Shown: one piece after another, positions 18,804 through 26,134 of the stretch
How positions within the stretch are numbered: the stretch's first letter is position 1
How the letters are laid out: each line of letters opens with the position of its first letter
Assembly (NCBI RefSeq): GCF_002009015.1
Contig: NZ_LZDE01000322.1
Location: 1 to 41,546, forward strand
DNA length: 41,546 nt
Origin: Microbulbifer mangrovi
Lineage (GTDB): Bacteria; Pseudomonadota; Gammaproteobacteria; Pseudomonadales; Cellvibrionaceae
Direction of reading: 5' to 3'
Notes under the pieces: model-generated
Database searches by the model: none
What the model saw: the letters and a program-made list of their open reading frames with translations, nothing else
Told to the model about the DNA's origin: nothing
Translations under genes and position numbers: made by a program

Positions 18804-18835
18804 TAAAAAAGGGGCGCCCGAGGGCGCCCCTTTTT
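18804..18835 (+). terminator. Bidirectional terminator between psiE-like gene and M28 peptidase
   Basis: The stem AAAAAGGGGCGCCC/GGGCGCCCCTTTTT has a short loop, with A-run and T-run on either side. It serves the plus-strand psiE-like gene and the convergent minus-strand peptidase. Confidence 0.92.
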
Positions 18836-18865
18836 AGCTTGGTCTGCTCGAGCGAGCAGGGTCAC

Positions 18866-20662
18866 TTACTTTCTGCTGTCCGCCGTTTTATCGCGGGCGG
18901 CTTTAAACTCATTGCCCTTGTACCAGTTCGGCCAATCGCGGCTGTTGGCCAGTGCCAGGCCAATGTCGAGGCCGAGAGCCAGGTCAAGTGCGGCACCTTC
19001 CATGTTCCACTGTGGATCATATTCATCACCGGGCTTGTGGTAGTGCTCTGCGGTGTACTCTTCGCCTTTCTTCTGCGCCCATTCGCGGCCGTGCTCGAAG
19101 CTGTCGGTACCGGAATCGAAATAGAGCATGGGTACGCCCTTTTTCGCCAGGCTGAAGTGATCGGAGCGGTAAAAGTAGCCGCGCTCAGGATGATCTTCCG
19201 GTGCCAGGTAGCGCCCCTGGGTTGCCGCAGCTTTTTCCAGAATCTGCTCCAGCTCACTGTTGCCGTATCCGACAACGATTACGTCGCGCATCGGGCCGAG
19301 TACACCCATGGCATCAAAGTTGATACCGGCGACAGTTTTCTCCAGGGAGACCACCGGATTGGCGGCGTAGTATTTGGAGCCGAGCAGGCCGGACTCTTCG
19401 GCGGTTACCGCGACGAACACCAGTGAGCGCTCGGGCGCCTGCGGCATCTTGGATACCTGGTGTGCCATCGCCAGCAGGCCGGCGGTACCGGTTGCATTGT
19501 CGACCGCGCCGTTAAAGATCTGGTCGCCGTCATCCGCGTGGGTGTTTACCCCGAGGTGGTCCCAGTGCGCGGTGTAAATGATGGCTTCATCCGGGAATTT
19601 GCTGCCCTCGATTTTGGCCACCACATTGCGCGAATTGGAAGTGCGGACCTTGCTCTTGAGATCGACGGAGGCCGTCAGATTCAGGGGCTTGGGTTTGAAA
19701 CCGCGTTGTTTCGCCGCGTCCATTTCCCGCGCCAGATCCAGTCCCGCTGCGCTGAACAGTTCCTTGGCCGCATCGCCGGTGATCCAGGACTCCACCGCGA
19801 CGCGGTCGGCATTTTTGTCTTCGGCCTCAAGGCTGATTTGCGCTCCGGACCAGCTGCCGCTGACCACTTCCCACGGGTATCCGGCAGCACCGGTTTCATG
19901 GATGATGATGGCGCCGGCAGCACCCTGACGCGCGGCCTCTTCGAACTTGTAGCTCCAGCGACCGTAGTAGGTCATGGCGTTGCCGTTGAACAGGCTCTTG
20001 TCCTGGGTGGCATAGCCGGGATCGTTCACCAGGATAACCGCGGTTTTCCCTTTCATATCCAGGCCGGCGTAATCATTCCAGTCATTTTCCGGAGCGACGA
20101 TGCCGTAACCGACGTATACCAGCGGGCTGTCTTTCAGCTGGCTTTCCGCTGTCTGGCGCTGGGTGAATGCGACCATGTCGGTGAGGGGCTGCAGGGACTG
20201 TTCGAAGTCCTTGCCCTGGATTTCGAGCGGGGTGCTCTCTATTTGCATCTCCACTACTGGAACTTCCTGGAACCAGCTGGGGTTGCCATTCGCATCGGTG
20301 GCGCCGGGCTTCAGGCCCAGTTTTTTGAACTCGTCCGCGAGGTAATTCACGGTCAGTTCTTCGCCCTCGGTGGCGGGGGCGCGTCCTTCAAACTTGTCCG
20401 AGGCGAGCACCGCGATGTGCTTGTGCAGGTCTTTGGCGATTTCCGCCACTTCTGCTTTCTCCTCGTCAGTCAGCGTTGGCTCGCTGATTACCTCGGCGGT
20501 GGGCATTTCTTTCGGTTGTGTGGCCGCCTGCTCGCTGCCGGCTGTTGTGGCAGATTGTTCGGCGCCGTTGTCGGCAGCTTCTTTGCTGCAACCGGCGATT
20601 GCGGTCAGTCCCGCAAGGGCCAGGGGCAGCGCCAGGCGCCGCCAGTCAGAGGGCTTTTGCAT
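18866..20662 (-). CDS. M28-family zinc aminopeptidase lipoprotein with PA domain
   Basis: A 598-aa exported peptidase predicted to release N-terminal amino acids from peptides in the envelope. The signal peptide ends in lipobox AIAGC with lipidated C25. A low-complexity Ala/Glu/Thr linker (26-60) follows, then an M28 N-terminal part. A PA-like insert covers about 180-300 (LVYVGYGIVAPENDW, AGAIIIHE). Then comes the co-catalytic zinc site: H366 and D368 in AHWDHLG, D388 in VDNATGTAGL, E422/E423 in TAEESGLLGS, D450 and H502 in SDHFSLAKKGVP. All metal ligands and the catalytic acid are present. The ATG has AAGGA 7 nt upstream. It lies 65 bp downstream of an M14 carboxypeptidase on the same strand; the pair may share a transcript and degrade peptides from both ends. 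Confidence 0.94.
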   Translation of the reverse strand: MQKPSDWRRLALPLALAGLTAIAGCSKEAADNGAEQSATTAGSEQAATQPKEMPTAEVISEPTLTDEEKAEVAEIAKDLHKHIAVLASDKFEGRAPATEGEELTVNYLADEFKKLGLKPGATDANGNPSWFQEVPVVEMQIESTPLEIQGKDFEQSLQPLTDMVAFTQRQTAESQLKDSPLVYVGYGIVAPENDWNDYAGLDMKGKTAVILVNDPGYATQDKSLFNGNAMTYYGRWSYKFEEAARQGAAGAIIIHETGAAGYPWEVVSGSWSGAQISLEAEDKNADRVAVESWITGDAAKELFSAAGLDLAREMDAAKQRGFKPKPLNLTASVDLKSKVRTSNSRNVVAKIEGSKFPDEAIIYTAHWDHLGVNTHADDGDQIFNGAVDNATGTAGLLAMAHQVSKMPQAPERSLVFVAVTAEESGLLGSKYYAANPVVSLEKTVAGINFDAMGVLGPMRDVIVVGYGNSELEQILEKAAATQGRYLAPEDHPERGYFYRSDHFSLAKKGVPMLYFDSGTDSFEHGREWAQKKGEEYTAEHYHKPGDEYDPQWNMEGAALDLALGLDIGLALANSRDWPNWYKGNEFKAARDKTADSRK

Positions 20663-20699
20663 AAGGGGTCCTTTTCTGGTTATTGGAAGTAGGGGGAGT

Positions 20700-20716
20700 G
20701 CGGCACGGCGTGCCGC
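20700..20716 (-). terminator. Hairpin between M14 and M28 genes
   Basis: A perfect 7-bp stem GCGGCAC/GTGCCGC with a 3-nt loop, 12 nt after the M14 stop on the minus strand. It has no T-tract, so it is more likely an intercistronic stem or a weak terminator than a strong stop. Confidence 0.35.
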
Positions 20717-20727
20717 TGGTCTTTCAA

Positions 20728-21858
20728 TTATTTTTTATCCATAAAAGCGAGCGTCTCGCGGATCGGGAACAGCATATCCCGTGCCAGACTGCGGCAGCGC
20801 GCGGGGGACCAGCCCTCGATAGGATCTGGCAGGTTGTCATTGTCCTTGAACGGCATTTCCAGGGTGAGTGCCAGGGTGCGGAACTGGTGCCCACACCAGT
20901 TGGTGCCAACGGTCATGTTGGCCTCACCGGGCTTGTCCAGAGGGTAGCCGCGCTCGGTCTGGAAGTCCGGGCTGATTTTCTCAAAGGCCTGCTTGAAGGT
21001 GTTTTCGAGCGCCGCGTGTTTGTCGTCGTAACCGGGAATGCCCTCGCAGGCAGCGACGAAATTGAAGGGCAGGGCCTCATCGCCGTGAATATCGAGGAAC
21101 ATGTCGCCGCCGGTAGCGAGCATGCGTTCCCGCACCAGATAGACTTCGGGGCTGCTCTCCATACTCGGTGACTGCCACTCGCGGTTGAGGTTGGCGCCCG
21201 CTGCGTTGGTGCGCAGGTGTCCGCGCACACTGCCGTCCGGGTTCATGTTGGGCACCACGTAAAACACCGTGTCTTCCAGCAGGCTGAGTGCTGCGGAGTT
21301 GGATTCATCCAGCAGTGTTTCCAGGAAGCCTTCCACAAACCATTCCGCCATGGTTTCTCCCGGGTGCTGGCGGGCAATCATCCATACCTTTTGCTTTGCG
21401 GACTCCGGATTGCCGACCGTGAGCAAGGTCATTTCCCGGCCGTCCAGGGTGAGGCCGAGGGTCTCTTGCTGTACCCGTTCGTCGGACTGCGCCCAGGCAA
21501 GCAGGTCCAGGTGGCGATCCCAGGAGTACGGGGCGAAGTACGCGAGATAAATGCTCGGCTGTTCCAGGTCGACGGTGAAGTCCAGTACCTTGCCGTCGTA
21601 TTGTGCATCGATACGGAACCAGTTGTGGCGATCGTAGGATGCACACACCCGGTAATTTTCCCAGCCTTCGGGATAGGCGGCCTTGCCGGCATTGGTAACG
21701 CGCAGTGGGTACTCTTTACCTACCTCACCTTCGAGGCGAAAGTGGAACCACTGATAAAAGTCCGACTGGTTATCGATCTTGATGGCGAGTTCGACAGGGG
21801 TGCTGTTTTTGTCGATAACCTGGATATTGCCGCTGTCAAAGGCGCTGCTGATGTGCAT
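20728..21858 (-). CDS. M14-family cytosolic carboxypeptidase-like zinc peptidase
   Basis: A 376-aa enzyme of the M14 carboxypeptidase family, in the branch that includes cytosolic carboxypeptidases. An N-terminal beta domain (about 1-115) precedes the catalytic domain. Zinc ligands are H165 and E168 in QHPGETMAEW and H258 in DIHGDEALPF. The Arg/Asn substrate-binding element is in TNAAGANLNREW (219-228), and the catalytic glutamate is probably E334 in LTLEMPFKD. No signal peptide is seen, so it is predicted to be cytoplasmic, unlike the adjacent M28 lipoprotein. The ATG has GGAG upstream. Bacterial members act as peptidases of uncertain substrate; deglutamylation as in eukaryotic CCPs should not be assumed. 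Confidence 0.92.
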   Translation of the reverse strand: MHISSAFDSGNIQVIDKNSTPVELAIKIDNQSDFYQWFHFRLEGEVGKEYPLRVTNAGKAAYPEGWENYRVCASYDRHNWFRIDAQYDGKVLDFTVDLEQPSIYLAYFAPYSWDRHLDLLAWAQSDERVQQETLGLTLDGREMTLLTVGNPESAKQKVWMIARQHPGETMAEWFVEGFLETLLDESNSAALSLLEDTVFYVVPNMNPDGSVRGHLRTNAAGANLNREWQSPSMESSPEVYLVRERMLATGGDMFLDIHGDEALPFNFVAACEGIPGYDDKHAALENTFKQAFEKISPDFQTERGYPLDKPGEANMTVGTNWCGHQFRTLALTLEMPFKDNDNLPDPIEGWSPARCRSLARDMLFPIRETLAFMDKK

Positions 21859-22151
21859 GCGAGGACTCCGCAGTATTCGTGGGCGAACGGGGTGAAAGCG
21901 CCGGTAGCCATTGGCGTGTCCGGCATTTTTTGTGCTTGGGCTAGCAGGATACAGATTCGAACTGAAAATTCAGGATAGCCCAGGGCAGCTTGAACGAATT
22001 CTCTATCAGCTGATTCTTTTCGAGAACAATATATTGAATGGTGAGCGGGATGGTATGTTTTTTGGCTGTGCGGAAATGGATCGCCCAATTCAAATAAAGT
22101 GCATGAGAATTTGGGACAGGAATAGGAGGATTCAAACGCCCCCAATGCCCC

Positions 22152-22188
22152 AAATAAAAAGGCGCGGTGTCCTTGCGAACACCGCGCC
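22152..22188 (-). terminator. Strong terminator on the minus strand
   Basis: A 10-bp perfect stem GGCGCGGTGT/ACACCGCGCC with an 8-nt loop is followed on the minus strand by TTTTTATTT. It ends minus-strand transcription coming from the SYLF gene about 300 nt upstream. Confidence 0.85.
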
Positions 22189-22360
22189 CCTGCCAATCCA
22201 TGGCGGCACCTGCTGAGACTACTGCTCCTTGAAATTTCTGGCGTCAGACCAATGACGACTTCTCACTGCCCCGGTCAATGCGCGGTGCGAACCACTACCG
22301 CACCATCAGAAACGTTGTACTGCTCCCTGACATACCTCAGTAGGTGCTGTTTAAAGTTTA

Positions 22361-22382
22361 GGCAGCCCAATTGCGGGCTGCC
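22361..22382 (-). terminator. Hairpin downstream of SYLF gene
   Basis: An 8-bp perfect stem GGCAGCCC/GGGCTGCC with a 6-nt loop. On the minus strand only a weak T-containing tail (TAAACTTT) follows, so termination is probably partial. Confidence 0.4.
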
Positions 22383-22491
22383 CCGTACAAGTGAAAACTT
22401 GGCGTGTAAACGGTTAACTTTTAGACAGCTTATGCAGTTATGGTTAACGGCCGAAAGATTTCGCTGATCTGCCCGCCTGTCGATACAGGTG

Positions 22492-23067
22492 TCAATCGAA
22501 ATTAAGTTCGCTGTCTTTCCAGTACTTGGTCCCCTTGAGCGTAGCCTGCAGGGCGATGCCGCTCTCGGTGAGCTGGTAAACCCGCATGCCGTCGACGACG
22601 ACTTCTCCGCCCACTGCGACGCCTTTGTCCTGGGCCTTGGCGGCGGCGTCGGCGTGGCCGCCGAATGACCAGCCGCGCTCCACGAAGCGGTTCATCACTT
22701 CCGGAGAGTCAAATACGAACAGGGCGCGAAAATCTTTTATACCAATACCCAGGCCGAGGCCCACTTCGCCCATTTTCATATAGGTGCGTTCGCCGGACTT
22801 GCTCACTGCCACACCGTAGCCGGTGGAGGCACTGGCCAGCAGCAGGTTGACATTAACGTTACTGAATACTGCGTATCCCGGGGCGCGAGCCACGTCGCTG
22901 CGCAGGTCGGGCTTCAGGTCATACAGTGCGTTCAGTACCTCGCGCTCGGTTTGCTGGATATGTTGGCGCTGGTCATCGCGGGTCTGCCCCGGGGCGGCAC
23001 AGCCGCTGATCACAAGCAGGTTGGCGAGCATGATGAACAGGCTGCAGTATCGGACGTAAGCTGGCAT
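22492..23067 (-). CDS. SYLF/Ysc84-domain lipoprotein
   Basis: A 191-aa predicted lipoprotein. The signal peptide ends in lipobox VISGC with C23 lipidated. The mature part is a SYLF (Ysc84-like, PF04366) lipid-binding domain, with landmarks PGYAVFSNVNVNLLLASAS, GYGVAVSKSGERTYMKMGEV, GLGLGIGIKDFRALFVFDS and RGWSFGGHADAAAK. SYLF domains bind phosphoinositide-like lipids in eukaryotes; bacterial roles are largely unknown, and the name BPSL1445-like is often used. The ATG has GGAG 8 nt upstream on the minus strand. It is divergent from another small lipoprotein gene across 280 bp, so both may be controlled from the same region. Confidence 0.9.
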   Translation of the reverse strand: MPAYVRYCSLFIMLANLLVISGCAAPGQTRDDQRQHIQQTEREVLNALYDLKPDLRSDVARAPGYAVFSNVNVNLLLASASTGYGVAVSKSGERTYMKMGEVGLGLGIGIKDFRALFVFDSPEVMNRFVERGWSFGGHADAAAKAQDKGVAVGGEVVVDGMRVYQLTESGIALQATLKGTKYWKDSELNFD

Positions 23068-23347
23068 GGTGATTTCTCCATCGCTACCCCACCGGGTCCG
23101 ATGTATGGATCGGATCCCCTGGGGTGGATTGTTAGGGGTATGGTTGTTGGTATCTCCCCGGGGTGGCGTTGCCGGAATTTGTCGCTACGTGGCACCAACG
23201 GTGATCAGAATACCGACGATGTTTTGTTGTGCCTGCGACCTGGCGCACAAAGATCCAATTGGCGCCACTTTCCGTGCGGCGGGCAAATCGGTATTCTTGC
23301 GGGCCTGTACTATCTGGCGAAATGTTCCAATAAAGGAATCTAAATCC

Positions 23348-23866
23348 ATGAACAAATCCATCAAGCGCGGCATCGCAGTTTCCTGCCTTCTGACCCTGAT
23401 GCTGAATCTCACAGCATGTGGCTACTTTCTGTACCCTGAGCGCAAGGGGCAGGCTGGCGGTCGAGTTGATCCTGTTGTGGTCATCCTTGATGGCGCAGGC
23501 CTGCTGTTCGGTATTCTGCCCGGTATCGTGGCTTTCGCGGTGGACTTCACCAATGGCACCATCTACCTGCCGGCCGGTGGTTCTTCCGCCATTGACCGCC
23601 ACCTCACCGCAGTAGACCAGGACGCCCAGGATGCTGACCTGATGGAAGAGGGCAAGCCGGTCATCGACCAGAATGGCCAGGCCTGGATTGAGCTTCCGCT
23701 TGAAGCCGTTACTGGCGATCAGGAAGTTGAAAACCTGGAGCAGGTACGCGCGGCGCTCGGTGAGTACACCGGCCAGCAGATTGCCGCTGCGGATATCGTA
23801 TGGCTGGAAGACCTGGCTGCGCTGTCCCAGGCGCGCGCTGCCCAGCAGGCGACCGTATCCCGCTGA
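23348..23866 (+). CDS. Small lipoprotein of unknown function, 172 aa
   Basis: The signal peptide ends in LTAC with lipidated C24, followed by GYFLYPERKGQ, a sequence style I have seen in uncharacterised proteobacterial lipoproteins. A hydrophobic segment (about residues 47-68, GAGLLFGILPGIVAFAVDFT) and the strand GTIYLPAGG follow. The C-terminal half is acidic and helical. There are no catalytic motifs. The ATG at 23348 is supported by AAGGAA upstream and by the lipoprotein signal; the longer upstream open frame is non-coding. It lies divergent from the SYLF lipoprotein and 50 bp before a DUF3445 gene. The function is unknown. Confidence 0.82.
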   Translation: MNKSIKRGIAVSCLLTLMLNLTACGYFLYPERKGQAGGRVDPVVVILDGAGLLFGILPGIVAFAVDFTNGTIYLPAGGSSAIDRHLTAVDQDAQDADLMEEGKPVIDQNGQAWIELPLEAVTGDQEVENLEQVRAALGEYTGQQIAAADIVWLEDLAALSQARAAQQATVSR

Positions 23867-23899
23867 TACGCGACCTGTGATCGCTTTGTCGCATAATTT

Positions 23900-23920
23900 G
23901 CACCGGAGCCATTCCGGTGC
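23900..23920 (+). promoter_or_regulatory. Hairpin enclosing the next gene's Shine-Dalgarno and start
   Basis: Perfect 8-bp arms GCACCGGA (23900-23907) and TCCGGTGC (23913-23920) with a 5-nt loop. GGAG of the ribosome-binding site straddles the left arm and loop, and the GTG start at 23917 is in the right arm. This would mask initiation, or it may be a weak terminator of the lipoprotein gene. Confidence 0.4.
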
Positions 23921-24894
23921 CTAGTCTTTCCGGAGTCTCTTCGGGGGATTCCCAGCAAGCGGCGCGGGATGCGCGTCGCTTTGCCCAAGACCTGCGCTCT
24001 CCTGGCGCGGTGCTCCCTTTTGTCCGTGAACCTGCCATCGTGCATATGGGACTGAACCGGCTTGCGCCGCAAGACTGGATCCAGCCCTGCGCTCATCTCC
24101 CGCACTACCTGCACAACAAGCTTGCCGCCCGTCGTCGGCTGGGGGAGCGGGTATTTGCGCAGTTGCCGGAGTCTCTCCCTGCCCAGCGGGAGCTGGCTAC
24201 CCTGCTGGGGAAACATCTGTCGCGGGATCACAGCGCTTACCATTGTGCCGCCGGCGGTCAGCTGTGCTGGCGTGATCATTCTGGGGCCGTGGATGCGCTC
24301 TGTTGGCCCGGCGCCGACACCGTATACGCTAGTGGCGAGCCGTTGTGGGGCGCCAGTCTCTGGGTGGCTGATGATCTGTGTATTTTGCTGCCGGGTGCGC
24401 GTGGCTATGAGCTCGTGGCAGCATCCCTGGCTGCGCCCAGTTACTGGCGCCTGGAAGAAAAAATCGGTCGTCCCCTGGAGGTGATTCACAAGCCCGTACC
24501 CGGTTTTCAGCGCGATCTGGGGACGCAGGTGGCCCGCTTTTTTGATCATCTGCGGCCAGAGTATTCGGTATGGCGGAGTAACTGGTCGGTGGTGGACTCT
24601 CCTGCGCTGTTACAGCGCGGATCCGATGAGGCCAGCTCTGCGGATCTTTCATCGGAGGAGGGTGCGCTCTACCTGCGTATTGAGCGGCAGTCGCTGCGGC
24701 GCCTGCCGGAGACCGGCGCGGTGGTGTTTAGTATTCGCGTGATGACCAATCCGCTGTCTGATCTACTGGCAGTGCCTGGGGGGTTGTCGGCGCTTCACGA
24801 TGCGGTGGAGGCAATGTCGCCGGAAGAGTCCCGCTACAAATCTCTCGCACCACTGCGTGCGCCGCTACAGGCGTTTTTCCGCGCGCACCTGTGA
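23917..24894 (+). CDS. DUF3445 / heme-dependent oxidative N-demethylase-like protein
   Basis: A 325-aa protein resembling the DUF3445 family (PF11927), which includes the alpha subunit of heme-dependent oxidative N-demethylase, a PAS-like heme protein demethylating secondary amines. Landmarks are LPFVREPAIVHMGLNRL, then WIQPCAHLPHYLHNKLAARR, RLEEKIGRPLEVIHKPVPGF, VWRSNWSVVD and the diagnostic IERQSLRRLPETGAVVFSI followed by RVMTNPL. The GTG start is the best available, but it lies inside a hairpin; the next candidate (GTG at 24010) would trim a poorly conserved leader. The usual partner subunits (ferredoxin reductase-like, THF-binding) are not visible nearby. It is convergent with an AraC regulator. 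Substrate and heme binding are inferred from family only. Confidence 0.8.
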   Translation: MPSLSGVSSGDSQQAARDARRFAQDLRSPGAVLPFVREPAIVHMGLNRLAPQDWIQPCAHLPHYLHNKLAARRRLGERVFAQLPESLPAQRELATLLGKHLSRDHSAYHCAAGGQLCWRDHSGAVDALCWPGADTVYASGEPLWGASLWVADDLCILLPGARGYELVAASLAAPSYWRLEEKIGRPLEVIHKPVPGFQRDLGTQVARFFDHLRPEYSVWRSNWSVVDSPALLQRGSDEASSADLSSEEGALYLRIERQSLRRLPETGAVVFSIRVMTNPLSDLLAVPGGLSALHDAVEAMSPEESRYKSLAPLRAPLQAFFRAHL

Positions 24895-24934
24895 GGTCTG
24901 GGCGGGCACACAGGGGTGCCCTTGATCGTTTGGT

Positions 24935-25966
24935 TTACTGGGTGCTGTCCGGGGCAGCCGGGCTGTCCAGATGATCCAGGCTGTCCAGTTTGAAGGCCTT
25001 GGGGGACAGGCCGGTCCAGCGCCTGAAGGCTTTGCCGAATGCGCTCTCATCGCAATACCCGAGGGCGGCGGCAATATCCACGTTGGTCTTTTCTCCCTCG
25101 CGCAGCCACTGGCAGGCATAGTGGCTACGCACTTCGTCCTGGATCGCTCGGAAGCTGGCGTTTTCTTCCAGCAATTTACGTCCCAGATGGCGGGGGCTGA
25201 TACACAGCCGTGCGGCAACCTGTTCCCGGCTGAGCTGGGGCTCCTGCTGCAACAGGTGAGCGACACGTAACTGCAGGCTTTTGCTGGTCAGCGCCTTGAG
25301 CAGGGCATCTGCCTCCGGCTTGAGGCGCGCCATCACGTGGCGGTCGGCGGCCACCAGGGGGATTTCCAGGTCCTGGGGACGCAAGCGAATGCCAGAGGCC
25401 TCCGCATTGAACTGCACCGGTGCCTGCAGCAACTGCTGGTATTGCTGCTGGATTGCCAGGGACGGGGTGGGGTAGGCAAACTGGATGCTTTGCGGCTGGA
25501 ATTCACGGCCTGTCATCGCCCGCGCCTGGGCCAGGCAGATGGACAGCACAGTTTCCACCCGCAGGCGGGCGCAGCGCAGGTAGTTGGGGCGGTAGCAGAG
25601 CTCCACGTAGAAACTGCTGCGGCGCATTTCGAACAGGCCGCCCTCGCCCAGGAGTGGGTGATAGATCAGCAGCTGGTCCAGGGCTGCGCCCAGGTTTTTC
25701 TGGGTCATCAGCAGGTAGCCAACCAGCCCCATCTGGCTGCCCAGCATGGCCTGGCCGAGGCGAATGCCCAGCAGGGGGTCGGGATGGGCGGCCTGTACTG
25801 CCAGCCAGATCTCTTCCTGAACCTGCATGGGCACTCTGTCTCCATCGTTAATGGAGGTCAGGATAGCTTCCACACGGGAAGGCAGCTTCAGCTGGAGTTG
25901 TGCCAGGGCGCTTATAATCGCGCGTGTGTAGCTTAAAGTTACGCTTCTGTTGTCAGTTCTGTGCAA
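24935..25966 (-). CDS. AraC/VirS-type transcriptional regulator
   Basis: A 343-aa regulator with an N-terminal arabinose-binding-type domain (about residues 10-200; LGSQMGLVGYLLMTQKNL is characteristic). A C-terminal AraC double HTH covers about 235-330, with LSREQVAARLCISPRHLGRK as first HTH and NVDIAAALGYCDESAFGKA as second, then FRRWTGLSPKAFK. It diverges from a flavin monooxygenase operon across 168 bp. That architecture, and the monooxygenase partner, parallel VirS of the mycobacterial mymA locus. It most likely activates that operon. The start is TTG at 25966, the only one that keeps the family N-terminus; the Shine-Dalgarno is weak (GGACAG). Confidence 0.87.
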   Translation of the reverse strand: MHRTDNRSVTLSYTRAIISALAQLQLKLPSRVEAILTSINDGDRVPMQVQEEIWLAVQAAHPDPLLGIRLGQAMLGSQMGLVGYLLMTQKNLGAALDQLLIYHPLLGEGGLFEMRRSSFYVELCYRPNYLRCARLRVETVLSICLAQARAMTGREFQPQSIQFAYPTPSLAIQQQYQQLLQAPVQFNAEASGIRLRPQDLEIPLVAADRHVMARLKPEADALLKALTSKSLQLRVAHLLQQEPQLSREQVAARLCISPRHLGRKLLEENASFRAIQDEVRSHYACQWLREGEKTNVDIAAALGYCDESAFGKAFRRWTGLSPKAFKLDSLDHLDSPAAPDSTQ

Positions 25967-25995
25967 AACGTCTGTCCGAAATTAACCAGATACTG

Positions 25996-26036
25996 CCCGA
26001 TTATGACGACGGTGCATCGGGATGTCACGTTATATT
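25996..26036 (+). promoter_or_regulatory. Divergent control region: operator-like inverted repeat plus -10
   Basis: The inverted repeat CCCGAT (25996-26001) ... ATCGGG (26016-26021) is centred where the -35 should be for the -10-like TATATT (26031-26036). No -35 hexamer is present, as in activator-dependent promoters. The likely user is the divergent AraC-type regulator controlling the monooxygenase operon. Confidence 0.4.
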
Positions 26037-26134
26037 GACGGCCAAGGCGATATGACAAGTCAGTTTGCCCGCCTGACGCAAACCCATTCGCGGTTTGGGG
26101 GATGGCAGCTGAGCGGAAAACCCGGAGAAAAATA

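Larger units (their letters stand above)
21859..22491 (-). other. 633-bp gene-poor region between SYLF lipoprotein and M14 gene
   Basis: No convincing coding region is seen. The right part (22155-22491) reads as a long 3' region of the minus-strand SYLF gene containing two hairpins, the second a strong terminator. The left part (21859-22150) should contain the M14 promoter; it is AT-rich around 21970-22100, but no pair of hexamers stands out. Short open frames on both strands lack Shine-Dalgarno sequences or recognisable products. Confidence 0.5.

Noticed and set aside
19460-20692. 410-codon open frame on the plus strand opposite the M28 peptidase
   Set aside because: Antisense shadow; the M28 frame has an intact lipobox and all zinc ligands.
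21941-22201. 86-codon minus-strand frame starting near the strong terminator
   Set aside because: Its first codons are the terminator hairpin itself, and composition does not resemble a protein family.
22275-22500. Stop-free minus-strand frame of about 70 codons reachable from the SYLF 3' end by a +1 shift
   Set aside because: No start codon in the useful part, no slippery sequence at the SYLF stop, and composition is unconvincing.
25337-25936. 199-codon plus-strand frame opposite the AraC/VirS-type regulator
   Set aside because: Antisense shadow; the regulator has clear HTH motifs on the minus strand.
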